Source: Oleiphilus sp. | GTDB taxonomy: Bacteria; Pseudomonadota; Gammaproteobacteria; Pseudomonadales; Oleiphilaceae | Direction of reading: 5' to 3' | NCBI GenBank assembly: GCA_006212045.1 | Contig: PZPK01000001.1 | Coordinates: 124,001 to 188,000, forward strand | Length of the DNA: 64,000 bases | Shown: positions 37,640-46,060 of the stretch, in pieces | Numbering within the stretch: the stretch's first letter is position 1 | How the letters are laid out: each line of letters begins with the position of its first letter | Notes under the pieces: model-generated | Databases searched by the model: none | The model's input: only the letters and a program-made list of their open reading frames with translations | Told to the model about the DNA's origin: nothing | Program-made: the position numbers and the translations under genes

Positions 37640-37980
37640 CAACAGATTCGGCATAAACCCTGCGCTAACTACCCGATAAAAGCTCGCCCCACCTGCCACA
37701 CCACCACATGCTTCCAGCAACGCCTGTTTCGCGTGATGATAATTGCAGGGTTAATCTCGGGATGGGCATTCTCCGAGGCCATCAGTTCAACAATGTCCAG
37801 TGAGTCAATATCTGTCAGGTCGACAAATACCGGCGCTTTTGGGGACCAGAGGAAACGAAAATTTCTGGCAGGGCCAGTATATTCGCGCCTTTGGGCAACA
37901 AACGCATACAAGCTGAGCCAATACTGTGATATGATGAACGACTTTTCTTAAGTAACTAATACCTCCTGACAGGAAATACT
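37640..37980. other. Intergenic region with one doubtful frame
   Basis: 341 bases. The only notable content is a minus-strand frame at 37669-37911 (listed separately) and the ribosome binding site of the next gene. No clear terminator or repeat. Confidence 0.4.
37669..37911 (-). CDS. Doubtful 80-residue hypothetical protein
   Basis: The frame has natural-looking codon use and a plausible alternating core (APVFVDLTDIDSLDIVELM), but starts only at a TTG without a ribosome binding site. No ATG lies between the upstream stop and the start. It may be a decayed gene or a chance frame. Confidence 0.3.
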   Translation of the reverse strand: MYAFVAQRREYTGPARNFRFLWSPKAPVFVDLTDIDSLDIVELMASENAHPEINPAIIITRNRRCWKHVVVWQVGRAFIG

Positions 37981-38160
37981 ATGGCTTCTAAATCCGCGAA
38001 AACGCCCATCGCCTCAGAAACTTCCGAATCCATTGCTGCACAGGTTGACGCCTTTTTGAAGCAAGGTGGCGAGATTCAAAAAATCGAAACAGGCGTTTCC
38101 GGCCAGAAAACCACATCTGGCCCGCGCCATATTACGCTTGGCAATCGCCCTCGCAACTAG
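37981..38160 (+). CDS. Small conserved-looking protein, SutA-like C-terminus
   Basis: 59 residues. A polar, Ser/Thr-rich N-terminus precedes AAQVDAFLKQGGEIQKIETG and VSGQKTTSGPRHITLGN. The FLxxGGxIQxI pattern resembles the C-terminal part of Pseudomonas SutA, a small RNA-polymerase-binding regulator, but the acidic N-terminus of SutA is missing. An AGGAAA site precedes the ATG. Function is unproven. Confidence 0.6.
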   Translation: MASKSAKTPIASETSESIAAQVDAFLKQGGEIQKIETGVSGQKTTSGPRHITLGNRPRN

Positions 38161-38388
38161 GCAAATCTATTGCCACTCAGGGGCAAGCCAAGGAACCTTT
38201 CACTAAACCGGCCAAACCGCCCCATTGATCTGCCTGTAGAACGCTTTATTCCCAAGTATACAGGGGCAACGGGCATATTTTTGCTTGCTGCACCCTTACC
38301 TTTATTGCATAGTCCTTCGAAGTTCTGAGGTCAGGCAAGGCTTGCCTGTACTGGCCGGGCAATAACAATAATTCGACAGGAGCATAGC

Positions 38389-39831
38389 GTGATCTACAAC
38401 AGTGCCGTACAACACGCCAAAAATCTCAATGCGGGTGCATACACTTCGCTTGAATTAACCAAAGCCTATTTCGATCGCATCCATCAGTTTAATCCCGCCA
38501 TCAATGCCCTGGTGCACCTGAACGAACCGGAATCGCTTGACCTCGCCAAACAGTTGGATGACAAGCGCCCTACGCTTGAACAACCCGGCCCGCTTTATGG
38601 CGTCCCGGTCACAGTCAAAGAATGTTTCAAAATGGCCGGGACCCCGACAACCATTAACTTTCCTCCGTTAAAGAATTATGTTGCGCATGAAGACTCGATC
38701 ATTGTTGAGCGTCTGAAGCAGGCTGGCGCCATTATTCTGGGCAAAACAAATGTCCCCACACTGCTCTCTGATGCGCAGACCTTTGGCCCACTTTACCCGA
38801 CCTGCAACAATCCCTACGACCTGCAACGCGTACCCGGCGGCAGCACTGGAGGCGGCGCAGCAGCCGTCGCGGCAGGAATGACAAGTTTTGAAATCGGTAG
38901 TGATATTGGGGGGTCGATCCGCAATCCTTCTCATTTTTGCGGCCTGTTCGGTCTCAAACCAACACATAACGGCCATGCCCAGGATGGGCACGTGCCCCCC
39001 TTCCCCGGCAACAAAATGGGTTTCAGTGCGATGAACTGCACCGGACCTCTGGCCCGCAGCATGGAAGACATCGAACTGGCCTATAACATCTGCTATTCGC
39101 CACGCTGGGATTATTTACGTTACCTGCCTGTGGCCCGGGATTATCCGAGAGAATTGCCTCTGTCAGGCTACACCTTCGCCAGCTTTGACACCCTGGTTGG
39201 CCTTCAGGCTGGCAAGGATGTACGTACGGCAATGGACAAAATGACCGAAGCACTCGAAGCACAGGGTGCCACAGTCAAGCGCATACAGCTGGATCTGCAG
39301 CTGACCGAACGCATCCTGCAGAATTGGGCTCGATTATTTGGATTTGTTATCGGCCAGGAAAACTCCTGGCCCAAGCGCAAGATCATCAACTTTCTGTTCA
39401 ACCGGGATCTGAAAGGATCACGCATCCCGGCAGCCAAAGCCTTGAAAGAAGGTCTGAGTCTTGATTTCAGGCACTTTACCTACGCGCTGCACGAGCAGCA
39501 GGAAACCATTGCAGAGTTTAACAAGTACTATGATCAGTATGATTTTATTCTGAGCCCGACCTGTGTCGGCCCGGCGTTCAAACACAACCACAAACACCAG
39601 GATATCGATCTGGACGGGGAGCCCATCGCCTATACCGACTATTGTTTTCTGTTCGTGATGCTGTTTAACCAGTTACAGAACCCCGTGTTGAATATCCCGA
39701 CAGGATTAAACAACGAAGGCTTGCCTATCGGTCTTTCGCTCTCCGGACCGCATTTTTCGGAGCAGCAACTGATCCATGTGGGTAAGTTGATTGAAGCGGA
39801 AGGTTTTGCATTTCAAGCGCCGGAACTATAA
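38389..39831 (+). CDS. Amidase (amidase signature family)
   Basis: 480 residues with the Ser-cisSer-Lys triad: Lys77 (GVPVTVKECF), Ser152 (PGGSTGGGAAA) and Ser176 (GSDIGGSIRNP). It resembles FAAH/GatA-like amidases that hydrolyse carboxylic, aryl or fatty amides. It is not a GatA candidate because no gatB or gatC is adjacent. It starts at a GTG with ACAGGAGC upstream. No signal peptide, so it is probably cytoplasmic. Substrate unknown. Confidence 0.9.
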   Translation: MIYNSAVQHAKNLNAGAYTSLELTKAYFDRIHQFNPAINALVHLNEPESLDLAKQLDDKRPTLEQPGPLYGVPVTVKECFKMAGTPTTINFPPLKNYVAHEDSIIVERLKQAGAIILGKTNVPTLLSDAQTFGPLYPTCNNPYDLQRVPGGSTGGGAAAVAAGMTSFEIGSDIGGSIRNPSHFCGLFGLKPTHNGHAQDGHVPPFPGNKMGFSAMNCTGPLARSMEDIELAYNICYSPRWDYLRYLPVARDYPRELPLSGYTFASFDTLVGLQAGKDVRTAMDKMTEALEAQGATVKRIQLDLQLTERILQNWARLFGFVIGQENSWPKRKIINFLFNRDLKGSRIPAAKALKEGLSLDFRHFTYALHEQQETIAEFNKYYDQYDFILSPTCVGPAFKHNHKHQDIDLDGEPIAYTDYCFLFVMLFNQLQNPVLNIPTGLNNEGLPIGLSLSGPHFSEQQLIHVGKLIEAEGFAFQAPEL

Positions 39832-39942
39832 CCGCATTACTGCAACTTCGAACCAGCACTGGTCCCGGAGAAACAGGACATTGGAATTATCTGATAAGCT
39901 TGGACTTTTGCCCCGCATCAATGCGCGCCATTACTCCCAACG

Positions 39943-40032
39943 CCTCGTCACTGTCCACTCTCCTCGTCACTGTCCACTCTCCTCGTCACTGTCCACTCTC
40001 CTCGTCACTGCCCCCACACCTCGTCATTGCCG
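39943..40032. repeat. 19-bp tandem repeat, about 4.7 units
   Basis: Unit CCTCGTCACTGTCCACTCT: three exact copies (39943-39999), then a degenerate copy (40000-40018) and a partial one. The array is contiguous, with no spacers. It lies downstream of the amidase gene. Confidence 0.9.
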
Positions 40033-40144
40033 CGCAGGCGCAATCCATTGGGCGCTAGTGGAATACTCAGCCGGTCGATACACTAATGCGCATTGTCGCT
40101 TGCTGATTAAATACAGGTATGACGCTTCGAGCCTACCTGCTGCT

Positions 40145-40220
40145 GAACGTTAGCGGACTTCCGGGGCCTCCAATAACCGTGACCAAAAAATAGATGCGCC
40201 CCCCCTTTTCGTTAGGCAAG
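40145..40220 (+). repeat. Dispersed ~75-bp repeat, copy A
   Basis: Matches 43767-43844 in the same orientation. Over the first 54 aligned bases, 45 agree, with a shared 14-base core AAAAAATAGATGCG followed by a C-run and TTTTC. The two copies flank the low-GC block with the His-rich operon and the GNAT gene. Confidence 0.75.
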
Positions 40221-40387
40221 CCTGGACTTCCTGCTTCGCCTCTACGGCGTCGCTCGTATGGCTCAACAGGCTGTGATCGTTGCTTTCGCTGGTACTTTGG
40301 TTAGAGATTCGAGACACCAGCATGCTCAAAAGTACCAAAGCGTTAATGAGATTGCGGCCCGATACACCTTGAACAAATAATTACACG

Positions 40388-40405
40388 GGAGGTGCGGACA
40401 CCTCC
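40388..40405 (-). terminator. Hairpin after the His-rich/HupE operon
   Basis: A perfect 7-bp stem GGAGGTG/CACCTCC with a 4-nt loop, 10 nt after the DUF6488 stop. On the minus strand it is followed only by a weak AT-rich stretch, so termination efficiency is uncertain. Confidence 0.5.
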
Positions 40406-40414
40406 TGTCTGAGC

Positions 40415-40774
40415 CTATTGCCCTGTGAAATTAGAAGCCAAGTACTTCCCGTTAAGCGTATAGAAAACATAAAGTGACTGTTTTTCTGGATCTTCAATCG
40501 CCTTGTTTTCAAATGTCACAACCCACTCCGGCCCATGCCCGAATGATTTCTCCTCGACAGATTTGGACGTCACCTCTAACCATGAAGCATCAATCTTGCC
40601 CTTCTTAACCAGCTTTTGGACATGCTTTGTAGCTTTCTTGACGGCTTGATCACTCGTAATAGGTCCATGGTCATGAGAATTGCCGTGAGAGTGGCCGCTT
40701 CCCGGTCCTGCGAATGCTGCTTGTCCCAATAAAAACATTACTATGATTAATGGAGTGCTAATTAAGTGTTTCAT
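40415..40774 (-). CDS. DUF6488-like periplasmic protein
   Basis: 119 residues with a signal peptide (about 1-22, ending AAFAGPG). A short His-rich stretch, GHSHGNSHDHGP, is followed by a PepSY-like region (DQAVKKATKHVQKLVKKGKI). Last gene of an operon with a HupE/UreJ protein and a His-rich protein. The metal-binding His cluster suggests a role in metal handling (zinc, nickel or copper), which is inference. Confidence 0.75.
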   Translation of the reverse strand: MKHLISTPLIIVMFLLGQAAFAGPGSGHSHGNSHDHGPITSDQAVKKATKHVQKLVKKGKIDASWLEVTSKSVEEKSFGHGPEWVVTFENKAIEDPEKQSLYVFYTLNGKYLASNFTGQ

Positions 40775-40803
40775 ATTTATTCCTCTTTTAACTTTTTCTC
40801 GTG

Positions 40804-41601
40804 TTAGTCAATTGAATCGTGAGCGCTTGTCGGTCTTTGGTTCGCCATTTCACTCTCAATTTTCTCGTGTTCGTGCAGATGGTTGTCGGCGCTAAAACCA
40901 AAATCGTCTGGGTGTGATGTATGCGAGTATCCATGCAATTGCTGCAACAGCAGTAAAACACCGAGAGACATCAAAAAAACATTCGCGGCGTTACTGAAGT
41001 TTTTGAAGGAGCCGGTTTTACGCCAACCCGCCAACAAGGCCAGCATGACAGTCAATGCGGCGATTTGGCCCAGTTCGACACCCAGGTTGAATGAAAGAAT
41101 TTTAAGCACCAAACCTTCTTCAGATAAAGGGAGCATTTGTAGGCGGGTTGAAAGACCAAACCCATGAATCAGTCCAAAAATGAAGACCATCAGAAGAAGG
41201 TTTGGCGAAGCGACTTTTAGATACTTTTTGAACCCGCCAAGATTGTCAAAACCTTTGTATATAACGGTCAACGCAATCACAGCATCGACAAGAAAGTAAT
41301 TTGCCTGGATCTGATAAAGCGTTGCAAAAAGCAGCGTGATTGAATGACCAATTGTAAAAGCTGTTACGAACTTAACAATGTCATTGAATCTGGTCAGAAA
41401 GAACACAACGCCAAAGAGAAAGAGCAAATGGTCGTAACCCGTGACCATATGGCTTGCGCCTAACTCAATAAAATCCCAGTTGCTTGCCTCTAATGCTTTC
41501 GCTTTGTCCGCTTCGGACATGCCATGCCCGAAAACGAAGCTACAAATAAAATAGAAGCCGACAGCGATAGGCCATCGGCAGTTCTTTAGTACTGATAACA
41601 T
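40804..41601 (-). CDS. HupE/UreJ family membrane protein
   Basis: 265 residues from the ATG at 41601, which has GAGGTACAAA upstream. A signal-like first segment ends FVFGHG; a set of membrane helices follows with GASHMVTGYDHLLFLFGV and FGLIHGFGLSTRL, the His/Asp motifs of HupE/UreJ proteins that handle metals for metalloenzymes. The C-terminus is rich in His/Asp/Glu (SHPDDFGF, NHLHEHEK). It is the middle gene of a low-GC operon. The metal is unknown; no hydrogenase or urease genes are nearby. Confidence 0.88.
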   Translation of the reverse strand: MLSVLKNCRWPIAVGFYFICSFVFGHGMSEADKAKALEASNWDFIELGASHMVTGYDHLLFLFGVVFFLTRFNDIVKFVTAFTIGHSITLLFATLYQIQANYFLVDAVIALTVIYKGFDNLGGFKKYLKVASPNLLLMVFIFGLIHGFGLSTRLQMLPLSEEGLVLKILSFNLGVELGQIAALTVMLALLAGWRKTGSFKNFSNAANVFLMSLGVLLLLQQLHGYSHTSHPDDFGFSADNHLHEHEKIESEMANQRPTSAHDSID

Positions 41602-41703
41602 TTTGTACCTCAATAATATTTCCCAGGGAACCTTTGAGTAATTAGCGTTGGTCACTGCACGACCCAAAAGGCTCTCTGGCTTTCGCTAGTAAAATTATGT
41701 GTT

Positions 41704-42126
41704 TTAAACGTGAGAGGGAAATACTACTGGGGGTGCTCTAGCCTTAAGCTTAGAGTGAAAGTGGAAACTGCGAAAAACGAAGGTATTGTCAAACCCGTCA
41801 GAAGTAGCAGTACTTTTCTCACAGACGGGAAAATCAGAGAAAAGAACAGCTTGAGGCTCCAGATCACTCAGACATTTGGCGTATTTCACTATCCCGTTTT
41901 GGCATAGCTCGACGATCTGACTGGCATGAGTGTTCGGGTCAGACTCAAAATCATCTATATGATGAGAGGCGACATTGTGTGCATGTACGACTTGCGAGTG
42001 GGAATGGTCATGGCCATCATGATCGTGACTAGATGCCAGGTGAATATGCGCTGAAGCGGACTGCATTGAGAGAAATGCTACCGCCAAGAATAACTGCCAA
42101 ACTTTGCTTGTCACCATCGTGCGCAT
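41704..42126 (-). CDS. Histidine-rich periplasmic protein
   Basis: 140 residues with a signal peptide (about 1-26, ending MQSASA). A His-rich stretch, HDHDGHDHSHSQVVHAHN, follows, and there are three Cys in the C-terminal half. It probably binds a transition metal in the periplasm. It is the first gene of the operon; a perfect TATAAT box lies about 30 nt upstream. No wider family recognised. Confidence 0.7.
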   Translation of the reverse strand: MRTMVTSKVWQLFLAVAFLSMQSASAHIHLASSHDHDGHDHSHSQVVHAHNVASHHIDDFESDPNTHASQIVELCQNGIVKYAKCLSDLEPQAVLFSDFPVCEKSTATSDGFDNTFVFRSFHFHSKLKARAPPVVFPSHV

Positions 42127-42482
42127 GAACCGGTCATAAAGTATGTTTTCACCGGATTATAGTTTCTGATCCATTCCGAAACCATCAAACATTCGTGAAG
42201 AAAGATTTAATAAACCATCTGCCGAAATCGATAATATTCGTGCGAACAGTGCGCCCTACTCAAGCAAGATAGCATTGGAGTATCGACCAGCTTGCGTTAC
42301 GATTCGAGATGGCCAAAAGGGCTGCCCCCTTACCCCCAACCGACGCTGCGACCGCCGGTCTGCCATGGCACGCCGAAGATTGATTCTTTCGTTCGAACAC
42401 TCAACAAAGCAACAGGAATATTGCTATCATTCGCGCCCTTTCGTTTATCGCCTTTACAGTTCACTAAAGCCGGGGCCCGCCT
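42127..42482. other. Intergenic region between divergent His-rich operon and GNAT gene
   Basis: 356 bases. Holds the TATAAT box of the minus-strand operon at its left end. Short frames in the right half are not credible. No RNA gene seen. Confidence 0.5.
42156..42161 (-). promoter_or_regulatory. -10 box for the His-rich/HupE operon
   Basis: Perfect TATAAT on the minus strand, 30 nt before the start codon at 42126. I could not find a good -35 at normal spacing. No clear Zur or Fur palindrome was seen. Confidence 0.5.
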
Positions 42483-43583
42483 ATGTCCAAAGAAGTTCGG
42501 TCAAAAGAAATTCCGTCCACAGAAGACCAAGCTGGAAAGCGCCGGGCCATCGAAATTCGACCTGCAAAACGGGAAGACCTGCCCTCGGTATTGGCGATTG
42601 CCCAAAGCCGCTCACTCGCCAGTCAGGATACTGACAGTGCGTCACAATCAGGATTTCTGGTATCTGGCTTTTCGATGGCCGCCTATGAACACTATCTTAG
42701 TGCGGCGCGGTATTTCTACGTCGCAGACAATGCGGGTGAAATACAGGGCTTTCTGCTCGCTTATGACAGCGAGGCCATCTCTCCGGATGAAACGCTCAAT
42801 ACCTTGCTTCGATACAATCTGATCGACCCTTTTGTTCTGATCAAACAGATTTGTGTTGCCGATGGTGCTGGCGGCCAAGGCATTGCTTCAGGGCTCTACA
42901 GCCATTTGTTTAAATCTGCTGATACCCCAAGATTCGCCGCGTCAGTGGTGATTGAGCCCTACAATCATGCGTCGGTATCATTTCATGAACGACGTGGATT
43001 TCAAAAGCTGTGCGATATCGTGCCCTCTGAAGATCCGGACGGTTTGCGTCGCCTGCGTGGGGTCTGGTTTCGGGATCTCCAAAGCACTTCGCTGCCCAAT
43101 CAACGCTGGATTCCGGTGGACTCCGTAAACGAACAGACCCTGCTCATGGAAAAACAGCACGCTGCCATTCAGCTCTACAACCATGAGGACAATCTGAACT
43201 GGACCAAGTTCGGCATGCTGATCACCTTTATGATGGCCCTGCTTGCCGCTGCCGACTACTTGCTCAAACAGCCAGGCGGATTTACCTATCAGGCACTGAC
43301 CTTGCTGGTTGTGATCATGGGCTATTCCATCAACCTGATGTTTTATCAAAAGATCAAAAGTGGATTGAAGTTCATGAACCATCACAAAGCGTCTGTGAAT
43401 GTGCTGGATGACCACCTTATGAGACTAAACCCCAACCTGAGAAGGCTGGTGAAGAACGGCGATTCTCAGATCAGCGGAAAATCCGTGACCAGTGCCTGGA
43501 TGGAATGGATACCCAAAATCAGCGTCGGTATCTGGACAGCGTGCAGTGCCCTGCTGCTATACGCAAAGTTTTTGGGCCAGTAG
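42483..43583 (+). CDS. GNAT acetyltransferase-like protein with C-terminal membrane domain
   Basis: 366 residues. Residues about 24-200 form a GNAT-like domain (EIRPAKREDLPSVLAIAQ, the acetyl-CoA loop near ADGAGGQGIASGLY, and HASVSFHERRGFQ). The C-terminal part has three hydrophobic segments at about 232-252, 258-280 and 345-362 with a basic stretch between them. Membrane-tethered GNAT enzymes are uncommon. The substrate is unknown. It lies inside the block flanked by direct repeats. Confidence 0.75.
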   Translation: MSKEVRSKEIPSTEDQAGKRRAIEIRPAKREDLPSVLAIAQSRSLASQDTDSASQSGFLVSGFSMAAYEHYLSAARYFYVADNAGEIQGFLLAYDSEAISPDETLNTLLRYNLIDPFVLIKQICVADGAGGQGIASGLYSHLFKSADTPRFAASVVIEPYNHASVSFHERRGFQKLCDIVPSEDPDGLRRLRGVWFRDLQSTSLPNQRWIPVDSVNEQTLLMEKQHAAIQLYNHEDNLNWTKFGMLITFMMALLAAADYLLKQPGGFTYQALTLLVVIMGYSINLMFYQKIKSGLKFMNHHKASVNVLDDHLMRLNPNLRRLVKNGDSQISGKSVTSAWMEWIPKISVGIWTACSALLLYAKFLGQ

Positions 43584-44209
43584 ACTCGGCATTTGCCGAC
43601 ATGACCACTGTATTGTCTGGCACCTTCAAGGATTGGAAATAATCGACCAGTTCGTGAAACGAACGGAGCCACAAGATATCAGAGCGCAGCGCTATTTAAA
43701 ATCGCGACCACTGGTCTTTGAGAGAAAAGGCCACATAGAAATTTCGGTTTGAGCAGGTCTTAAATTGAACGGTAGCGGACTTCTGGAATCTCCAATGAAC
43801 GCGAGCAAAAAATAGATGCGTCCCCTTTTCTTGAGGCAGGCAAGACGCGAATTGAGAACCGGTATTAATGTATTTCTAGTGAGCGCCTAACCCTATTGTT
43901 TGCATTGCTTGTTGTAGTACGTTTTTTATTCGACCCGACCCCTTTTATCTCGCCTTTTATGACGATAAGTTGGGGGTAGTGATAATGGACTGGCAATAAC
44001 AAATTACTGGAAATGTCAGCTAAGCATCAACAGACTTCAGAAGCCAAACCATCGCCAAAAGCTCTTTCGGGATTAGCGCTTCGGAACTCCGGTTTTTGGC
44101 GCCCGACAACACATCCGTACCACTTCAACAGATGTTCAGGGAAGATAAAGTCGGAGCGGCAGATCAAGTGAATCACCAATCAGCCTTAAGAAATCTAAAC
44201 TTGAAGCCT
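43584..44209. other. Intergenic region with repeat copy B and a possible gene remnant
   Basis: 626 bases. A short plus-strand frame ending at 43752 (LVFERKGHIEISV) reads like the tail of a lost gene but has no start of its own. Repeat copy B is at 43767-43844. The rest shows no gene. Confidence 0.5.
43767..43844 (+). repeat. Dispersed ~75-bp repeat, copy B
   Basis: Second direct copy of the repeat at 40145-40220, same orientation, sharing the exact AAAAAATAGATGCG core. It bounds the right side of the low-GC block. Confidence 0.75.
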
Positions 44210-46060
44210 TTAGAATAACTTTTTAAGCTGGTCCTTAAGCGCATCTTCGGCCTTGGATTTTGCCTTGTTCTCGATCTCGCTCTTATAGCTGTCCATCTGC
44301 TGTTCGAGCAGTCCTTCAAGCATACCGGACTGATCTTCAAGGCTGGACTCTGTCAACGATAGCTTGTCGATATACTGGGCGTAATCGCCAGCATACTGCC
44401 CCATGCGGGATTGCAGTTTTTGCTTCAGCTTTTCCTCATAACCGGCCGCTCGCTCGCCCAGTTCCGCTTGCAGGGCGTCCTTGAGGCGTTTATCCAGGTC
44501 ACTTTCAATACTGACATCAGGACTGCTCAATGCACCATTTGCTGAAAGCGCGAGATCGAAAGCCTCTACCTTTTTCAGCACACCCATGAGAGCCGTTGCA
44601 GTGTCTCCGCTTTTATCACTTTCGAACCGGGTCTGATTCAAGGCCATCGAGCTGCTTAACTCCAGCATCGAATCGACAATGCCTGCGTTCAACTCGATGT
44701 GCGCATTGGCTTTGGCCAGTTTCAGAGAATGCGAACCAAGATCTATCTGCGACAGGGGCCAGTTACCAAGCTCCAGATAAAACGTATCTTCAGCGCGCGC
44801 ATTACGACGATCAAAAGCCCCTGTTGCGATAAGCGTTTGGTCCGAGGCCGTTCCGTCACGATTCATTTGTGCCTGAAAGCGCAGCGGCTTTCCGGTCAGA
44901 TTCTGCTGCTTGCTAATGTCAGTGATTTCTATGGCAAGATCCTTGAGCGCACTCGAATCCGTATTGGAGACATCAGAAAGCGCGTAATCAACATATGCCT
45001 TGGCGATCCAGAATTCGGGCAAGGGGTTTGTGCTGTTGAAATGGATGAAACGCCCTTCTGCACGCTGTTGCGCAGGCGTCATTTCTGAATCCGGATCGTC
45101 CGGGCCTTGATCGCCCTCGTCACTACTCAGGAAGCCATCGGCAAGCTGGTAATACTCCAGAGCCTGCCGGGCAAATTCACCTGCTTCCCCACCCGCCAGG
45201 AGGCTAAGCAGATTTATGGCCCCGCCACTGTCAAAAGAATACTGCTCTCGAAGGCGAGCCAGGTCTTCTTCGGGAGCCCGACGCAGCGCCTGATACTGGG
45301 AGCCAAGTGTCGAAATGCCTTCTGATACTGTTTTTCTGGCATTTTTTACCTGATTACGAATGGTCTTCACCTTGCGTTTCAGGCGATCAAACTCTTCTTT
45401 CTTTTTCTGAAAATCACTAAGATTTTTGATTTTGCCCTTGCTCAGCTCTTTCATCTCCTGCTCAAGACGTTTGAGCTTTTGCTGGTCTGGGAGTTCATTC
45501 ACGGAAGATTCGATTTTGGCTTTGGTTTCACGGTAACTGGTTTCGAACTGTTTACCGAGCGTTATGGTGCGCAAGGATTCCCGCGCCAATAACTCATCTA
45601 CATCAGGCAGGTCTGCACCAAGCTTGGACAGCGCCTGCTTTGTACTTTGTTCTGCTCCATTGTCTTCAGACGCGGCTTTACTGCGAACCGCATCATCCAG
45701 TGCGCCACTGTATTCGCGTTGGGTTCCGGCGCGCAGGCCCTGCACACGCATTTCAGGGACAATCAACTTACCCATCAGCAAAGGCATGAACTCAGCCTGC
45801 AGATTTGCAGTATCGAAACTGAACAGGTTGGTCATCGGCTTGTCCTTGTTGGCAACCTGTAATCGGGACACACTAAAACCAAGCGGACTCAGACTGAGGT
45901 CAACGTCCCCTACTTCCACTTTTGCCTGAAACACACGTTCTCCTGTACGTTCAATTCCCCACTCCAACAGCCAGGGCATCAGCATCAACCAGATCAGAAG
46001 CAGTAGAAATGTAAGGAGGCCGAAAACAGCCAGTCCAGACCAACGTATCCAGGAAATCAT
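44210..46060 (-). CDS. TIGR03545 family membrane-anchored protein
   Basis: 616 residues. One N-terminal membrane helix (about 8-32) is followed by an AsmA-like start (VEVGDVDLSLSPLGFSVSRL). A long coiled coil lies at about 165-255, and a beta-rich region follows to the C-terminal coiled coil (about 520-616, LKDQLKKLF end). The family is of unknown function and always seems to pair with TIGR03546. Its ATG directly follows the stop of the TIGR03546 gene. Confidence 0.85.
   Translation of the reverse strand: MISWIRWSGLAVFGLLTFLLLLIWLMLMPWLLEWGIERTGERVFQAKVEVGDVDLSLSPLGFSVSRLQVANKDKPMTNLFSFDTANLQAEFMPLLMGKLIVPEMRVQGLRAGTQREYSGALDDAVRSKAASEDNGAEQSTKQALSKLGADLPDVDELLARESLRTITLGKQFETSYRETKAKIESSVNELPDQQKLKRLEQEMKELSKGKIKNLSDFQKKKEEFDRLKRKVKTIRNQVKNARKTVSEGISTLGSQYQALRRAPEEDLARLREQYSFDSGGAINLLSLLAGGEAGEFARQALEYYQLADGFLSSDEGDQGPDDPDSEMTPAQQRAEGRFIHFNSTNPLPEFWIAKAYVDYALSDVSNTDSSALKDLAIEITDISKQQNLTGKPLRFQAQMNRDGTASDQTLIATGAFDRRNARAEDTFYLELGNWPLSQIDLGSHSLKLAKANAHIELNAGIVDSMLELSSSMALNQTRFESDKSGDTATALMGVLKKVEAFDLALSANGALSSPDVSIESDLDKRLKDALQAELGERAAGYEEKLKQKLQSRMGQYAGDYAQYIDKLSLTESSLEDQSGMLEGLLEQQMDSYKSEIENKAKSKAEDALKDQLKKLF

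Larger units (their letters stand above)
39832..40414. other. Intergenic, repeat-rich region
   Basis: 583 bases without a convincing gene. It holds a 19-bp tandem array (39943-40032), the first copy of a dispersed ~75-bp repeat (40145-40220) and a hairpin (40388-40405). A minus-strand frame at 40150-40338 runs across the repeat and is not credible. Confidence 0.6.

Noticed and set aside
37733-37951. Plus-strand frame of 72 codons opposite the doubtful 80-residue frame
   Set aside because: Codon use is poor, no ribosome binding site is visible and it runs close to the start region of the next gene.
39943-40032. CRISPR array
   Set aside because: The 19-bp units are contiguous with no unique spacers, and no cas genes are nearby.
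40150-40338. Minus-strand 62-residue frame across repeat copy A
   Set aside because: It is only a translation of the dispersed repeat and its surroundings; no ribosome binding site and no family.
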